Below, piece after piece: positions 1 to 11,112 of a DNA stretch of 64,000 nt. The stretch comes from Leptobrachium leishanense (lineage: Eukaryota; Chordata; Amphibia; Anura; Megophryidae). A program made the position numbers and the translations under genes. The number at the start of each line of letters is the position of its first letter. The first letter of the stretch is position 1. The stretch is from assembly GCA_009667805.1 (NCBI GenBank), contig CM019067.1, forward strand, positions 71,008,997 through 71,072,996, in the 5' to 3' direction. The notes under the pieces are model-generated. The model was not told the DNA's origin and searched no databases. It worked only from the letters and a program-made list of their open reading frames with translations.

Positions 1-462
1 TACCTACAGTATATAGCTATTTGCTTCCGGATATGGTACACTGGAATACAGATATGTTAAATGTTTTTATTATTGCCCAAACTAATCAAATATTTAAAGC
101 AGCTAGCTTTTCAAGCAGTTTCACTTTGGTTTACAATATATGTTCAATAGCTGCAGACATTATTACACAAAATGTGAGCTGTATTATCTTGAATCTCATA
201 TAAACAAAGACATAAATTGTGTTTCTGCATGTGCTTGTGCTTGAGTTTTTTTTCTTTCCAGAGAAAGAATAATGTATTTAATATCTTAGGACCATCATAT
301 TTTGATTGACAGATATACAATTGAATTTCTGCTTCATCTACTGATTTCAAACCTTATAATTTTGCACTTGAAATGGCAGTCTTTGGAAATTGAAATTGAG
401 AGACAGCATTAATAACCCCATAAATTTGTTTTCCTATACTACTTCAGATATCACAAATGTAA
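1..462. other. AT-rich non-coding sequence
   Basis: Intron-like sequence with no convincing coding frame, tandem repeat or terminal inverted repeat. Short frames open here but have no homology I recognise. Confidence 0.5.
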
Positions 463-466
463 TTAA

Positions 467-892
467 GGCTAGGGTCAGACTAACGCATTTTTCGCGTTGT
501 CCGTGAAAAAGTGCGTTCGAACGAATGGACGTATTTTTTCACGGAATACGCGATAGCGGTCATACGATGCGCATTTTCGTCCATGATTTTGTACCGATTA
601 TCAATAAAACACTTTTTGCGTCTGGACGTTATGTTGGCCGGACATTAGCAGTGTCTGACGTCTCCTAATCACACACACATGCGACTAGCGGACGCAGCGC
701 ACTCTGTACATCAGTACTAGCGGTTTGACGTTCTCGAAAAAATGCGCTCGTTTGCCACCTGCGTTGCGCAGCCGGATTTTCATGCGGCCGTTCTTCGTAT
801 GCTGCCCGGCATTGGACGTCATTTGCTGCTAGCGCGGCCGTGATTTAGTGCGGCTAAACGCACGTTAATACTGCGCTCGTCTGACCTTAGCC
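467..892. mobile_element. Fam-A MITE, copy 1 (Harbinger-like)
   Basis: Non-autonomous DNA transposon of 426 bp. It starts GGCTAGGGTCAGAC and ends with the inverted partner GTCTGACCTTAGCC, flanked by TTAA on both sides. The interior is CpG-rich in an AT-rich setting, with modules shared by the other copies: a run around GACGTCAGACACTG and CGAGAAAAAATGCGCTCG-like segments. It has no coding capacity. Other copies show clean 3-bp TTA or TAA duplications, which suggests PIF/Harbinger. TTAA here could also mean Kolobok or piggyBac. Confidence 0.85.
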
Positions 893-932
893 TTAAAGAA
901 CAGAAAATCCGCTTTATTTTATAGATACTAAA

Positions 933-1315
933 AGGGTTATTCAAAGAACACCGAATTGGCCACGAAGTTGCACCGAATGGTGAATTTCCCCGTATAGTGC
1001 AATTTCGGGGCCATTCGGCTATTCAAAACACTAGAAATTAGCCAAATATTGGCAAATTGCCAGCAAAATACGGTGACATTGAGCTGCAGTGAATTCCAGG
1101 AGAAGTAATGGTTAATCTTTTCAGAGAATGCCAAACAGCACCGAAATGTCAGTGAAATGCCCTGATTTTCAGTAGTTTCATTTGACAGGTTTAAGTGGAT
1201 CCTATAGGTTTCAATGTTAAAAAAAGTCCCTGTTTTTCTTAAATATTTCTTTCAACCATTTATATTTTTTCATTTGCAGCAAAAAGTAAATTTTTTAGGA
1301 TTTTTTTTTTAGCCA
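933..1315 (-). mobile_element. Fam-D element, partial copy
   Basis: Begins AGGGTTATTCAAAGAACACCGAA and matches, in reverse complement, the right part of the Fam-D copy at 36032-36921: the same ATTGCCAGC, AATGTCAGTGAAATGCC and CCTATAGGTTTCAATGTT segments in the same order. The far end is missing and runs into a Fam-H remnant. Confidence 0.65.
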
Positions 1316-1319
1316 TTTT

Positions 1320-1409
1320 TCAGTGAAACTTAATTCAGCTTTTCCCCAAGGTGATCCTTAAAATCTGGCCTGTTAGGGGTACTTGAGGACCGCGGTTGGG
1401 AACCACTGC
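1320..1409. mobile_element. Fam-H (hAT-like MITE) half copy
   Basis: Carries the right half of the family seen complete at 35603-35784: a TCCCCAAGGTGATCC-like stretch, then GGCCTGTTAGGGGTACTTGAGG, then the end GGTTGGGAACCACTG. The left half is absent. Confidence 0.6.
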
Positions 1410-1571
1410 CTTAAGCCTTTTACAAACTTTCACAAACATATTGCTTTACTTAATAAGCAGTTCAGGTGTATTTTGCAATTGTTGGTGATACATTTTACAC
1501 ATTTATATGTATTCACTTGAGGGAGGGGAAACAGGAAATAAAACGTGTTGTTTTCTACTTTTTGTGAGCAA

Positions 1572-1870
1572 AAACAAGATTGTGAGAGTACTAAGAATGG
1601 GCAATAGCAACACCAGTACCGAGCAGCAATGTGGTAATCCAGACATGGACCACTTGGTCAAGGTGTCTAGAGGGGCATCAGCCTTACCCTGCTCACAAGG
1701 CCTAACATGCCTGAAACAATTGTCACGGATTGTTGTATCTCATGTGCAGAAAGGGCTTCCATGGCATTTTGGTACTAGCCACCCGCTCTGGGTGATTTTC
1801 ACATAGAAAAGCTTTCTCTGCAATGGAACTATTGAGCTAAAACCTTGTAAGACCTAAGCGGGGACCCACC
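1572..1870 (+). mobile_element. Degenerate hammerhead-bearing repeat (Penelope-like/retrozyme type)
   Basis: Old copy of the repeat at 29759-30467. Shared blocks in order are GTAATCCAGACATGGACC, GTGTCTAGAGGGG, a hammerhead-like core, and TGAGCTAAAACCTTGTAAGACC. The ribozyme core lies at 1692-1724. Stem II is GGCCTAACATGCCT, GAAAC is kept, and stem III keeps AC-AATT-GT-C. The first box reads CTCACAA instead of CTGANGA, so G5 and G8 are lost and the motif should be inactive. Confidence 0.7.
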
Positions 1871-1900
1871 AGTAGTGCTGCTGTCTGTTCTCCATACTCC

Positions 1901-2914
1901 CATGAACCTTGTTTTTGAACTTTTCACTTCTTTTAGTTTAAATAGTTTCATTTCTTCCAAAAGCTATTTCACTAGATGTCACCATGTCACCAGTAAAGAA
2001 TGAGATGCCCTAAATAAAATCAGAGGGTAGTTTTTTCTAATTTTAAAATCTGTACATTATCATTTTCATACTGTATGTAGGTCATTGCCTAAATTTCGTC
2101 TTCGAAAAGCAACGTAAGGGTTTATCTCTCTGTGACACATGTGAGTAGTATGTGGGCTCTCTGCAAGACCAAAGTGAAATCAAAAGCATGAAAGGTATAT
2201 GTCATCATACATGAAAATATTGTGTAAGAAAATATAAATATGTATTTTCTGCCTCTAGAGAATACTCCATGGTGCATCTTCAAGAAAAATATAGTTATCA
2301 CAGGTAACGTTGGGCAGCACAATGGAACTCATCTTATTGTATATAGAGCCCCGTACTGGTGTTTGTTTTTAATTCTGTACGATCAAGAGGAATCTGATTC
2401 AGTTTGTGGGGTTACTGTACACAGGAAAAAGCCAAAAGAAAGAGATTTTAACTATGAAAATAGGAAAGGAGAAACAGATACAACTTCTTTATTCTCTCTC
2501 TGCATTATTGGCAAACCCCCTACATCTTTTATAGTATATAAAAGATGTAGGGGTTCAACAATCATGCAGTGAGAAGAGGTTTTGGCATAACGTGCAGATA
2601 CCTGTATTCACATGTTAAGCATCAGTCTGGAGAAAATAATAAATTGTGAATTTTATTGTATCGATCTGCCTGTAAGAGAAAGATTGTTATATAGAAGTTT
2701 TAAAAAAAGAATAGACATTCTATGTAGTGTTGCAAAAAATATTTATGCATTGCTGTCTAGAAGAAAGAACTTTGACAGTTCGCAGATGTTCTAAGGAGTG
2801 CAAACTTACATTAACCTAGGAAATTCAGCTTTAACAGAGTATAGGATTTTTCTGTATTATGCATACAAGTGAATTCTTCTCTCCGATTGGATGACAGATT
2901 GACAATGTATGTAT
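1901..2914. other. Non-coding sequence without recognised element
   Basis: AT-rich intron-like DNA. The only structure I see is a perfect 17-bp palindrome at 2517-2553. A 110-codon frame at 2240-2572 has no recognisable domain and runs through that palindrome, so I do not treat it as a gene. Confidence 0.5.
2517..2553. repeat. Perfect 17-bp inverted repeat, 3-nt spacer
   Basis: CCCCTACATCTTTTATA is followed by GTA and then its exact reverse complement. The arms have no mismatch. It could be the core of a decayed fold-back element or a hairpin-forming site. No neighbouring TIR was found. Confidence 0.9.
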
Positions 2915-2917
2915 TAA

Positions 2918-3351
2918 GGCTAGGGTCAGACGAGCGCAGTGTTCTTGTCCGTGTTGCCACAAATTTTAACGTCTGTGGTAGCATACAATGATGATCAATA
3001 GAGACCACACACGAAGTACGTCTGCACAGAAGTGCGGACGCACAACGGACGCGGCAAACGGACGCAAGTTAGGCAAGAACGTAAAACCGCTACAATGGAC
3101 GTGCCTAGTGCGCCACATCTGCAACGTCCGCATAGCTTTGTGTGTGAGTGATGGAACATAGTCAGATGGACTGCGTTTTTGATGTACAAAATGTTTTTTT
3201 CATATTAATTTATTTTCCCTTCTACATCCGTCAAAAATAACGTCAGTCACAAAAACGGACCGTGTGGCCAGTACCTTGTCGTCAGTCAGAAAGTACATCC
3301 GTTGTGCACGGACGCACAGTCCACACAGAATGCGTTCGTCTGACCCTAGCC
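2918..3351. mobile_element. Fam-A MITE, copy 2 (second subfamily)
   Basis: 434 bp, start GGCTAGGGTCAGACGAGCGC, end GTCTGACCCTAGCC, flanks TTAA and TTAG. The interior differs from copy 1 and matches copies 7 and 8: GTGCGGACGCA, AACGGACGCAAGTTAGGCAA and CATAGCTTTGTGTGTGAGTG blocks. The same ends with a different middle define a second subfamily. Confidence 0.85.
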
Positions 3352-3441
3352 TTAGTACCGATAAAAGCTTTTGCAAATGCAGAACTGAGATAGGTCTTTA
3401 GGAGATGGGACATCATAATGTAGACCTTAACGACAACATGG

Positions 3442-5017
3442 GAAAGGGGAGTACAGTGGAGGCGCTAATATAGTGAATGTGTTTATGTTGTGCAGCCGAC
3501 AGGGATTATAACACAAAACCTCGACAGAAATGTGCAAATACAGTAGGATAAGAGAGAGGGATCCTAGTGGCACAGTCTCTTTAGAGGGTGGTCTATAAGG
3601 CGGATACAAGTTATGGTTGGGTATGGTATTCCCATTAATCCAATCAGTGCACGGTCGAAAGGACCACTAGAGTGCTTCTATGAATAGAGCTATGTGCAGT
3701 CTTCCACTGTGCAAAAAAAATGACAGTTGATGTCCTGTTACATACAAATTGCAAAGTGCAAAGTGACAATAAGTATCCTGATACAATCAAGGAAATTGCA
3801 TATAAAGTGCAAATGCAAAAAGGAGAGGAAAGTGCATATATGAGTGCATGTAGTGCAAATTAAAGGTCTCTCAAAAAAGTCTCGTTTTCCAGTTCGCCCC
3901 TAATTTTTTAAACCATCCTGCACATGGACTGAGGAAGGCTTTGTCTGATAGCTGAAACGCGTATCCCACTTTTGTGATACCCCCTTACTTTGTTTTTAAA
4001 TTAATAAATCCCTTTTTTACTATCTGCATCCGCCTGAGAGCCATCATTACACAGCGTATGCTCCATATGCCCTGTCTCTCCTTCTCTCCTAACAAGAAGA
4101 CCGTCTGCCGTTGAAAGAGGTGTAGGTACCCACCGAAAAAAGCAGTACCATATGCCCACAAGTTGAGCCTGGAACCTAAGGCTCCAACATCGGTGAGTTT
4201 GTTTTGATCACTACTTACCTCATTTCAACATTGGCTACATATTGCGCTATGAAGATCTCTTTTCTTTGTATTTGAGACTATCGAGCAAGCATTAAGGAAA
4301 GGCGAAGGCCACCCCAGGAAAACTCTAAAGAAGGGCAGAGGCCACCCTCTATTAGGCCCAAGGCATTCCACACCAGAGCCGGTCCGAGAGGCTCTATATA
4401 TTGTAAGTGTTCCCTTGTTTATGGGCACTTAACTTTATATCAATCAATATTGCACCATTATTTTTTTCTCTTTCTGTTTCCCCTCTATTCTTCTCCCCTT
4501 TCTTCCCATTTTTTGGGAACTGGGAGTCTACATAGGACTTAGGTGAGGACAGTACTCCAGGACTTCGCGTAAAGCCTCTAGACTGCCCCAGCGGAGACTC
4601 AACCAGACTATCTCTGTCTTCAACACAGAATGTACGGTCGGTTGGACTGTTTTTTCTGCCTTCATAAGCGAACTGGAAAACGAGACTTTTTTGAGAGACC
4701 TTTAATTTGCACTACATGCACTCATATATGCACTTTCCTCTCCTTTTTGCATTTGCACTTTATATGCAATTTCCTTGATTGTATCAGGATACTTATTGTC
4801 ACTTTGCACTTTGCAATTTGTATGTAACAGGACATCAACTGTCATTTTTTTGCACAGTGGAAGACTGCACATAGCTCTATTCATAGAACCACTCTAGTGG
4901 TCCTTTCGACCGTGCACTGATTGGATTAGTGGGAATACCATACCCAACCATAACTTGTACCCGCCTTATAGACCACCCTCTAAAGAGACTGTGCCACTAG
5001 GATCCCCTCTCTCTTAT
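3442..5017 (+). mobile_element. Penelope-like (PLE) retroelement with long inverted arms
   Basis: A 16-bp duplication, CTTAACGACAACATGG, lies at 3426-3441 and again at 5018-5033. It brackets 1576 bp. Inside, the stretch from about 3547 to 3895 recurs inverted at about 4668-5014 with few differences. The left end carries about 100 extra bases. The middle holds an old hammerhead-like core (3929-3965) and unique sequence to 4660. A long, variable-length TSD plus inverted terminal units plus a ribozyme-like motif fits Penelope-like retroelements. Twin-primed LINE insertion or a foldback DNA element are alternatives. No reverse transcriptase is present. Confidence 0.6.
3929..3965 (+). ncRNA. Hammerhead-like ribozyme core, degenerate
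   Basis: CTGAGGA is followed 18 bases later by GAAAC, then GCGTA, the order of a type I hammerhead (box 1, stem II, GAAA, short stem III, cleavage UH). Stem II pairs poorly (AG-g-CT with AGCT). Only GGA/TCC supports stem I. I see a relic or a close relative, not a proven ribozyme. Confidence 0.4.
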
Positions 5018-5433
5018 CTTAACGACAACATGGCAGAATAGGCCAGGGCCGGATTAAGATCTCTATGGGCCAGGAGCCAGTGGAGTAGCGTGGGGGGGAA
5101 TCGGGGGCAGCAGCCCCGGGCACAATTTTCTTAGGGGCACATAATTTCAAAAGAAATTTGCGCCCCTGATAGTTCCCAGCTGCAGTGATCAGCTTGGCAA
5201 GGTGATCTGTGAAAGCGGCCCTTGCAATGTCCGCCGAGTCCGGTGTCCACCTGAAAGGAGGAGCAGGACATAGCATGCTCACTGCTCTGATTCACACTGC
5301 GCCCCTCCCCTCAGCACACCGGTGTTTGACACATGCACAGCACGTGTCAAAGACTGCACTGTGCAGGATGAGTGGGGACACAGGACTTCCGCATCTGCTC
5401 CTCCTCCCACTCCCTGTCATCATCCTGTCCCTT

Positions 5434-5949
5434 GGTTGTGTAGGGAGAGGTATTAGCAGTAGGAAAAGGGAAGTGCTCATGCCACTGTACAGAGCACTGG
5501 TGAGACCTCACTTGGAGTACTGTGTGCAGTACTGGAGACCGTATCTCCAGAAGGATATAGACATCTTAGAGAGACTTCAGAGAAGGGCTACTAAAACGGT
5601 GTACGGCTTGAAGGAGAAAAGTTACCAGGAAAGGCTTAATGATCTTAACATGTACAGCTTGGAAAAAAGACGAGACAGAGGAGATATGATAGAAACATTT
5701 AAATACGTAAAGGGAATCCACAAGGTAGAGGAAGGGAGAATATTTAAAAGGAAACAAAGTAGCAAAACAAGAGGACATAGTCTTAGATTAGAGGGGCAAA
5801 GGTTTAAAAGTAACATCAGAAAGCATCATTTTACTGAGAGGGTGGTGGATACATGGAACAGTCTTCCAGTTGAAGTGGTAGAGGCCAAAACAGTAATTGA
5901 ATTTAAGCAGGCATGGGATAGGCATAAGGTTATCCTAAACAAAAGATAA
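5434..5949 (+). pseudogene. CR1 LINE ORF2 C-terminal fragment
   Basis: About 170 codons without a stop, ending in TAA at 5947-5949. Landmarks typical of the region after the RT palm in CR1/L2-type ORF2 proteins are LVRPHLEYCVQYW, LERLQRRATK, YSLEKRRDRGDMIETFKY and TWNSLPVEVVEA. The frame continues upstream to 5209, but that part is hAT sequence read by chance. The RT catalytic core and endonuclease are missing, so it cannot mobilise itself. The intact frame suggests recent insertion. Confidence 0.85.
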
Positions 5950-6040
5950 ATCCAGGTAAAGTATCCATGTAATTGGGCAGACTAGATGGGCCGAAAGGTT
6001 CTTATCTGCCGACATTTTTCTATGTTTCTATGTTTCTATG
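5434..6040 (+). mobile_element. CR1-clade LINE, 5'-truncated
   Basis: Only the 3' end of the element is present: the C-terminal reverse-transcriptase region, a short 3' UTR containing GGGCAGACTAGATGGGCC, and a tail of three TTTCTATG octamers. Ending in short octamer repeats instead of poly-A is characteristic of CR1-type LINEs. It sits inside the hAT at 5078-7083, so it is younger than that insertion. A second, shorter copy of the same 3' end is at 21069-21215. Confidence 0.9.
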
Positions 6041-6589
6041 TTTCCCTGGGCATGTGTACGGGGGCTGCTGAGGGACCCGAGAGAAAGAGATCCGTGGAGG
6101 AGCAGGGCAAGCAATGTGAGTTTTATTTTTTTAGCATACCGGTCTGAGCCCCCTCCCCCTCTGTGTCTCCCTCAATATCTTCTAGTGATTAAGGGGTCAC
6201 CAGAAGCCTTCTGCAACCTGCCCTTCACAGCTCGCCTTTCATATTAATTCCTAGAACTCCCTTTAATGGACTTGCCACATTCATTTATGATATGGCATGC
6301 TTATTCTTTATTAAGGGTTATTTAATTATTATTAGATTAATACTATAAATATTTTAATGTGCAATATATTTTAATATATTTTTAACCTGTACATCTTAAT
6401 ATAAAATGTAATACATTTTTAATATTTAAGTGTATTTTATTATATTACAATTTTAATATATAAATTATATAATTACTTTCATGTATAATTATGCTAATAA
6501 AATATATAATATATGAATAAATGTGTTATTTAAATGTATTTTAATATAATTATGTTAATATATAATTTGCATTAATCTATAATTATTTA

Positions 6590-6900
6590 AAAATGTTATT
6601 GCTGTGGAGCTCTGGTACACTCCTACACACTGCACATTACTGTGAGTTTTATTGCTATGGAACTGTGATATGTGCATACATGCCACACATTACTATATCA
6701 CAGCAATAAAGCTTACAGTAATGTGCGGTGTGTATGAGCGTATCACAGAGCTCCACAGAAATAAAACTCACTCTCATACACACCACACATTACTGTGAGT
6801 CTTATTGCTGTGGAGCTCTGTGATACTCTCATACACACCACACATTACTGTTTCACAGAGCTCCACAGCAATAAAACTCACAGTAATGTGCTGTGTGTGA
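6590..6900. repeat. Degenerate tandem/inverted repeat with TTACTGTGAG units
   Basis: Several copies in both orientations of a block reading CACACATTACTGTGAG, TTTATTGCTGTGGAGCTC and TGTGATA. The same block forms direct 54-bp repeats at 16887-17040. Both lie inside hAT elements. Confidence 0.75.
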
Positions 6901-7083
6901 ATAAGCTTGACTTTATTGTTGTGGAAGATATTGGGATGGGGGCAGTAAACAAAACATTGTGCACCAGCCCTGCCCAAGGTACCTGTGATCACAGGGAATC
7001 AGGGTGTGCTAACGTGTCGACAGGTTGGGGGGGGCACAATTCTTGCCTTGCCCCGGGCGCCGACAGCCTACGGTACGCCACTG

Positions 7084-7869
7084 CCTGGAGCTGGAGATTT
7101 TGATGGGCTTTTTTTGGAATTTAGTGAAATGAAAACATATTGTAAGTTATTTATTAGTGCAGATACAGGTATATCTAATGAGGCAGTTACTGTGTGATTA
7201 TTTTTTCATTCAGATTTCAATCATTTAAAGCGTGTAAAATAATTTTTTCCCCTTTTATCACCCAAACCTTTGTGATTATATATTCTATAGGGAATTCTTG
7301 TTAATAAAAAAAAGTGGAATGGGAACCTGTTTCTGCATTTTTCTGAGAAAATATAAATTTTTAACCAAAAAATGAAAATTTTCCCTTGTGTTTTGGAGGA
7401 TGGAATTTTATGAATAATATGACTATGTATAAAACACTGATCTTGCTCCTAGTGTGGGAAATTAAAAGGTGAGTAATGGCAGTGGTATTGCTTAGTTTAT
7501 ACGTGATAAATGGACAATGCCATTGGTTTGGAACTAAAAATAAATAAATATTATTATTTTTTCTTTTAGATTTTACATGGTCATGTTTGGTGTCAATGTA
7601 AAGGCCAGACTCTGACCTGTCCAGTGACGCCCTCTTTGACCTTGTGAGGTGTAAAGATTAGTGACGCAGGGGTCCAAAGTCCCCCCCCAGTGCTCTTCGC
7701 TCTAGTGCGGCAGTTTGGGTTTTTGATGTAACAATTCGCAACAATGGATTGTGCCATCACCTCCACACTTGTTGGTGACATGGGAAATGAGATGGTGAGT
7801 TAGTGCAGCATCATTGTTCACTTTATAATTTCCAGTGATACCTCACATGACCCTGTAGCTGCTATGGAG
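7084..7869. other. Non-coding, with Fam-F-like fragment at about 7560-7860
   Basis: 7084-7480 shows nothing recognisable. From 7560 there are segments found in Fam-F: a CATGTTTGGTGTCAATGTAAAGG-like block and GCAGCATCATTGTTCAC. No TTAA-bounded ends could be placed. Confidence 0.4.
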
Positions 7870-7875
7870 TTGGAG

Positions 7876-8810
7876 AATATGGAATAACACAGAGTCTTAA
7901 GCATCTGATGATCACACCAGCGGACATAGGAAATGTCCCAGTATTAAGACTTTCTTTCGCCAAAGTTAGAATGATGAGAAAATAAATTGTAAAATATAAT
8001 TTTTTATTACAAATAAAATATCATAAAATGATAAAAGCCCAACGCGTTTCATCTATTGCTAGACTTTCTCAAGGGCAATAGTAATACACAATAAATCAAA
8101 AATAAAATAGTGATATAACCAACATGTTTTCCATCATTCCCTATATAGTCCCAAAAGGTTTTTGATTGGTTCCTCTTAATAGTATGGCGTTCTCCTTATA
8201 AGGCAACTTCCTGTGCAACCAGTCTCTTTTCCATAAGTCTCCATGTTACAAGAGAAGTTTATATCTGGTTATCCATAGTACTGTCCCTTTTATTTTGATT
8301 CGCTGCTTCCGTTTTCCTTCATATGGCCCATAGTTCCTCCCATCCGGTTTCATTTTCCCCTATTGTCCCGGTCCCGATACGTCACATCCTCTTTTAATCG
8401 ATTAAAAGAGGATGAGACGTATCGGGACCAGGACAATAGGGACAATGGGAAAGAGACTGGTTGCATAGGAAATTTCCCTATAAGGAGAACGCCATACTAT
8501 TAAGAAGAACCAATCAAAAACCTTTTGGGACTATATAGGGAATGATGGAAAACATGATGGTTATATCACTATTTTATTTTTGATTTATTGTGTATTACTA
8601 TTGCCATTGAGAAAGTTTAGTAATAGACGAAACGCGTTGGGCTTTTATCATTTTATGATATTTTATTTGTAATAAAAGTTTATATTTTACAATTTATTTT
8701 CTCATCATTCCATCTTTGGTGAAAGAAGGTCTTAATACTGGGACATTTCCTATGTCTGCTGGTGTGATCATCAGATGCTGAAGTCTCTGTGTTATTCCAT
8801 ATTTTTCTGT
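7876..8810. mobile_element. Long inverted-repeat element with hammerhead-like motifs
   Basis: Two arms of about 400 bp meet at a palindromic centre near 8400 (AATCGATT). The left arm has roughly 100 extra bases (8220-8340). Outer ends read AATATGGAATAACACAGAG inverted. TTGGAG at 7870-7875 and 8811-8816 may be the TSD. Each arm carries TTGAGAAAG, then 11 bases, then GAAACGCGTTGGGC; GCCC/GGGC could form stem I of a hammerhead. Box 1 has G8 changed to A, so activity is unlikely. The layout matches inverted Penelope-like terminal units. Confidence 0.6.
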
Positions 8811-8816
8811 TTGGAG

Positions 8817-10065
8817 CAATGAACCATCTCCTGGGAGTATACTTCAGAACTCTTAACTCAGTTAAGTAACATTTATTCTCTTTTCACCTATTGTGTTTTT
8901 TACATATGGAGTTGGAGATACAGGGGTCCAAATGCCCATCAATGCATACACAGTTATCCTTTCTCTGGGCCTATTCTGGGGCATGGCCTGAAGTTGCTGC
9001 TCCATCAGTCCCTATGTTAATCCGGCCCTGGAATAGGCGAGGACAGCCTGGCCATGTGGTACACTGGTATTAACACTATCCTGAGCATGTTTATTCAGAG
9101 AATATTAAACAATAAGATCTCCAGGTAATGTCAAACAATAAGCAGGCAGTTTCCTTCTCTATCCCCACCTTGTTATGGATCAATGAAAATGTAGAGTTCA
9201 TTAGCTGGAGGACATCTTAAAACCAATGGTGATCTCTACAGATCTGAACCCAAGAGTTCAATTTAACTGTATTGGATTCTGGAACTACTTATGAGAGCAA
9301 TAAGCATGGCATATAAAAGTCCATAAAGAATTCAGAAGGAAAAAAATATCCTGTTTTTCTTGGAGCTCTTGACGTCAAGTCTGTATTATACGTCCATCCA
9401 TGTTTTTTCCTTTTTTTTCCTTGAAATGTTTGCACATTTGGTTTTGGTGTTACATGTAAATTAGTAACTACATCTCATGGGGTGCAAGAAAAGCAAGAGA
9501 AAATGGCTGTGTTTGCCAAATATCTTTCAAAGCCTTCAGAAACAAGTGTGATTTAATGTTATGTTAAATTAAACATGCTAATTTCTTATCAAAACTTGAA
9601 CTTCAGGGAAGAAAGGAATCTGCACTTGATCCAGTAGTAAATTCTGTAGTGCCAGCAAATATTTAATTTGGCAACTGATGTAACAAGAAAAAAAAAAAAG
9701 AATTAAAGTAAGAAAATATTTGACATGTATCACAATGTATAGTGGACATTTCATCGGGAGGTTTTTTACTACTGGGGGTTGCAGTCACTGCAGCCTCTAC
9801 CATTTACAGGTGTTGTATGCTCCTGAGGATCAAACTAGACTCTTGAATGCGCTCTCGTTGTTTGAAGGATAATTCTTGAGAAAAAAAACAGAATACAAAG
9901 CGAGAGTTTCCATGTTTCGTGTTGAAGTTCTTGGAGAAAAACGTTGCATTTCCTTTGTCACCTATCCATTAACATTAAACGAGATCTAGTCCACACTTAT
10001 TAGGGAAGTAACTGTAGTAGTAGTATCCAAACATAATCAAATTGATTCAAATTCATTTAGATTAT
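8817..10065. other. Single-copy-looking non-coding sequence
   Basis: No terminal repeats, tandem arrays or convincing coding frames. About 9010-9040 reads ATCCGGCCCTGGAATAGGCG, the reverse of a motif at 5036-5056, so a short repeat fragment is present. The rest looks like ordinary intron. Confidence 0.45.
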
Positions 10066-10690
10066 TGGAAAAACAGGAGGAGATACTCAGGGTGGCGTGT
10101 TAGCACTGCCTTGAGTATCTTCCGGCTTAGGCTGGGGTCAGACTAACGCATTCATTTTTAACGTGTGTTTAGGCGCACTTAATCACGGCCTCAGTAGCAG
10201 CAAATGACGCGCAATGACGGCCAATATACGAAGTACGGCCGCACGAAAGTGGAAAATTAACGCATTTTTTCGAGAACGCAGAACTGCAAGTACTGACGTA
10301 CAGAGTGTGCTGCGGCGGCATAGCGGCATGTGTGCGTGATTAGGAGACGTCAGACGCTGCTAATGTCCAGCCTACATAACGTCCAGACGCAAAAAGTGTT
10401 TTATTGACGATCTGTAAAAAAATCCCGCACAAAAATGACCGTTTTTGCGCATCCCGTGAAAAAATACGTCAATGCGTTCGGATGCACTTTTTGACGGTCG
10501 CTGCGAATAATGCGTTCGTTTGACCCTAGCCTTAGCATTGCGTTACGGGCCAGGCTGCTGAATTAGCGGCTGCCCCATGATATGGATCGGATGCTGTGGA
10601 GAAACCTGCAGGCGCACGTTTTCCTCCTTAGCATCCCCGTTTTAGCAGGCAGTATGTAATACTACCTAGTGTGTACACATACAAGAGGCA
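10066..10690. mobile_element. Decayed MITE related to 19713-20140, split by Fam-A
   Basis: The right part shares an ordered block with the element at 19713-20140: GGATGCTGTGG/GGACGCTACGG, then an AAACCTGCAGGCGCA-type stretch, then TTTTCCTCCTTAGCATCCCC. The left part (10066-10126) has CTTGAGTATCT inverted around a short loop. A Fam-A copy interrupts it. Outer ends are uncertain. Confidence 0.45.
10130..10531. mobile_element. Fam-A MITE, copy 3
   Basis: 402 bp; ends GGCTGGGGTCAGAC and GTTTGACCCTAGCC; exact 3-bp TTA duplication at 10127-10129 and 10532-10534. The interior matches copies 1 and 4. Confidence 0.88.
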
Positions 10691-11112
10691 GGTTGTGTAG
10701 AAGCTGAATGTGCATCTCGTAACCTCACACTTGTCATGCAGGTGTTTGTAGACCCAGGGAAAGTTTGGAATATTCCCTTTAAAACCTCATATTCACATGT
10801 GCATTAAATAACAGACCGTATGAAGTGTATAAAGATATTTTTTGTCTTATTCCTTCCTGTGAATTTTGCAATTGCTGCTATCACAGCCAGTGCTATTTCG
10901 GAAAGCAATTAAAATAGTCACAATTAAGTGTTTGGAATGTGAAGAATGTTCAGACTGCAACGTGTAGGATGAATGGAAAATCTGAAAATGTGCTCAAGGA
11001 AATACACAAATGAGAAATCCATTTCATGTGCTAATCCTTACCCCTATACATTTGTGTCATTCTTACAAAAATAGAGATTTTGTTTTAAAAAAATGTATGG
11101 GTGAGTAAATTA

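Larger units (their letters stand above)
5078..7083. mobile_element. hAT-family element, 2.0 kb, with nested LINE
   Basis: Left end CAGTGGAGTAGCGT and right end (minus strand) CAGTGGCGTACCGT are inverted repeats. Flanking octamers CCAGGAGC (5070-5077) and CCTGGAGC (7084-7091) match at 7 of 8. The 8-bp duplication and CAG...CTG ends identify the hAT superfamily. The interior has no transposase. It contains a CR1 LINE tail, an AT-rich stretch (6270-6590) and copies of a 54-bp-type repeat also found in the hAT at 15344-17150. Confidence 0.85.

Noticed and set aside
5209..5433. N-terminal 75 codons of the frame that runs into the CR1 ORF2
   Set aside because: This part is hAT sequence. Homology to LINE protein starts only near 5434, so the fused frame is accidental.
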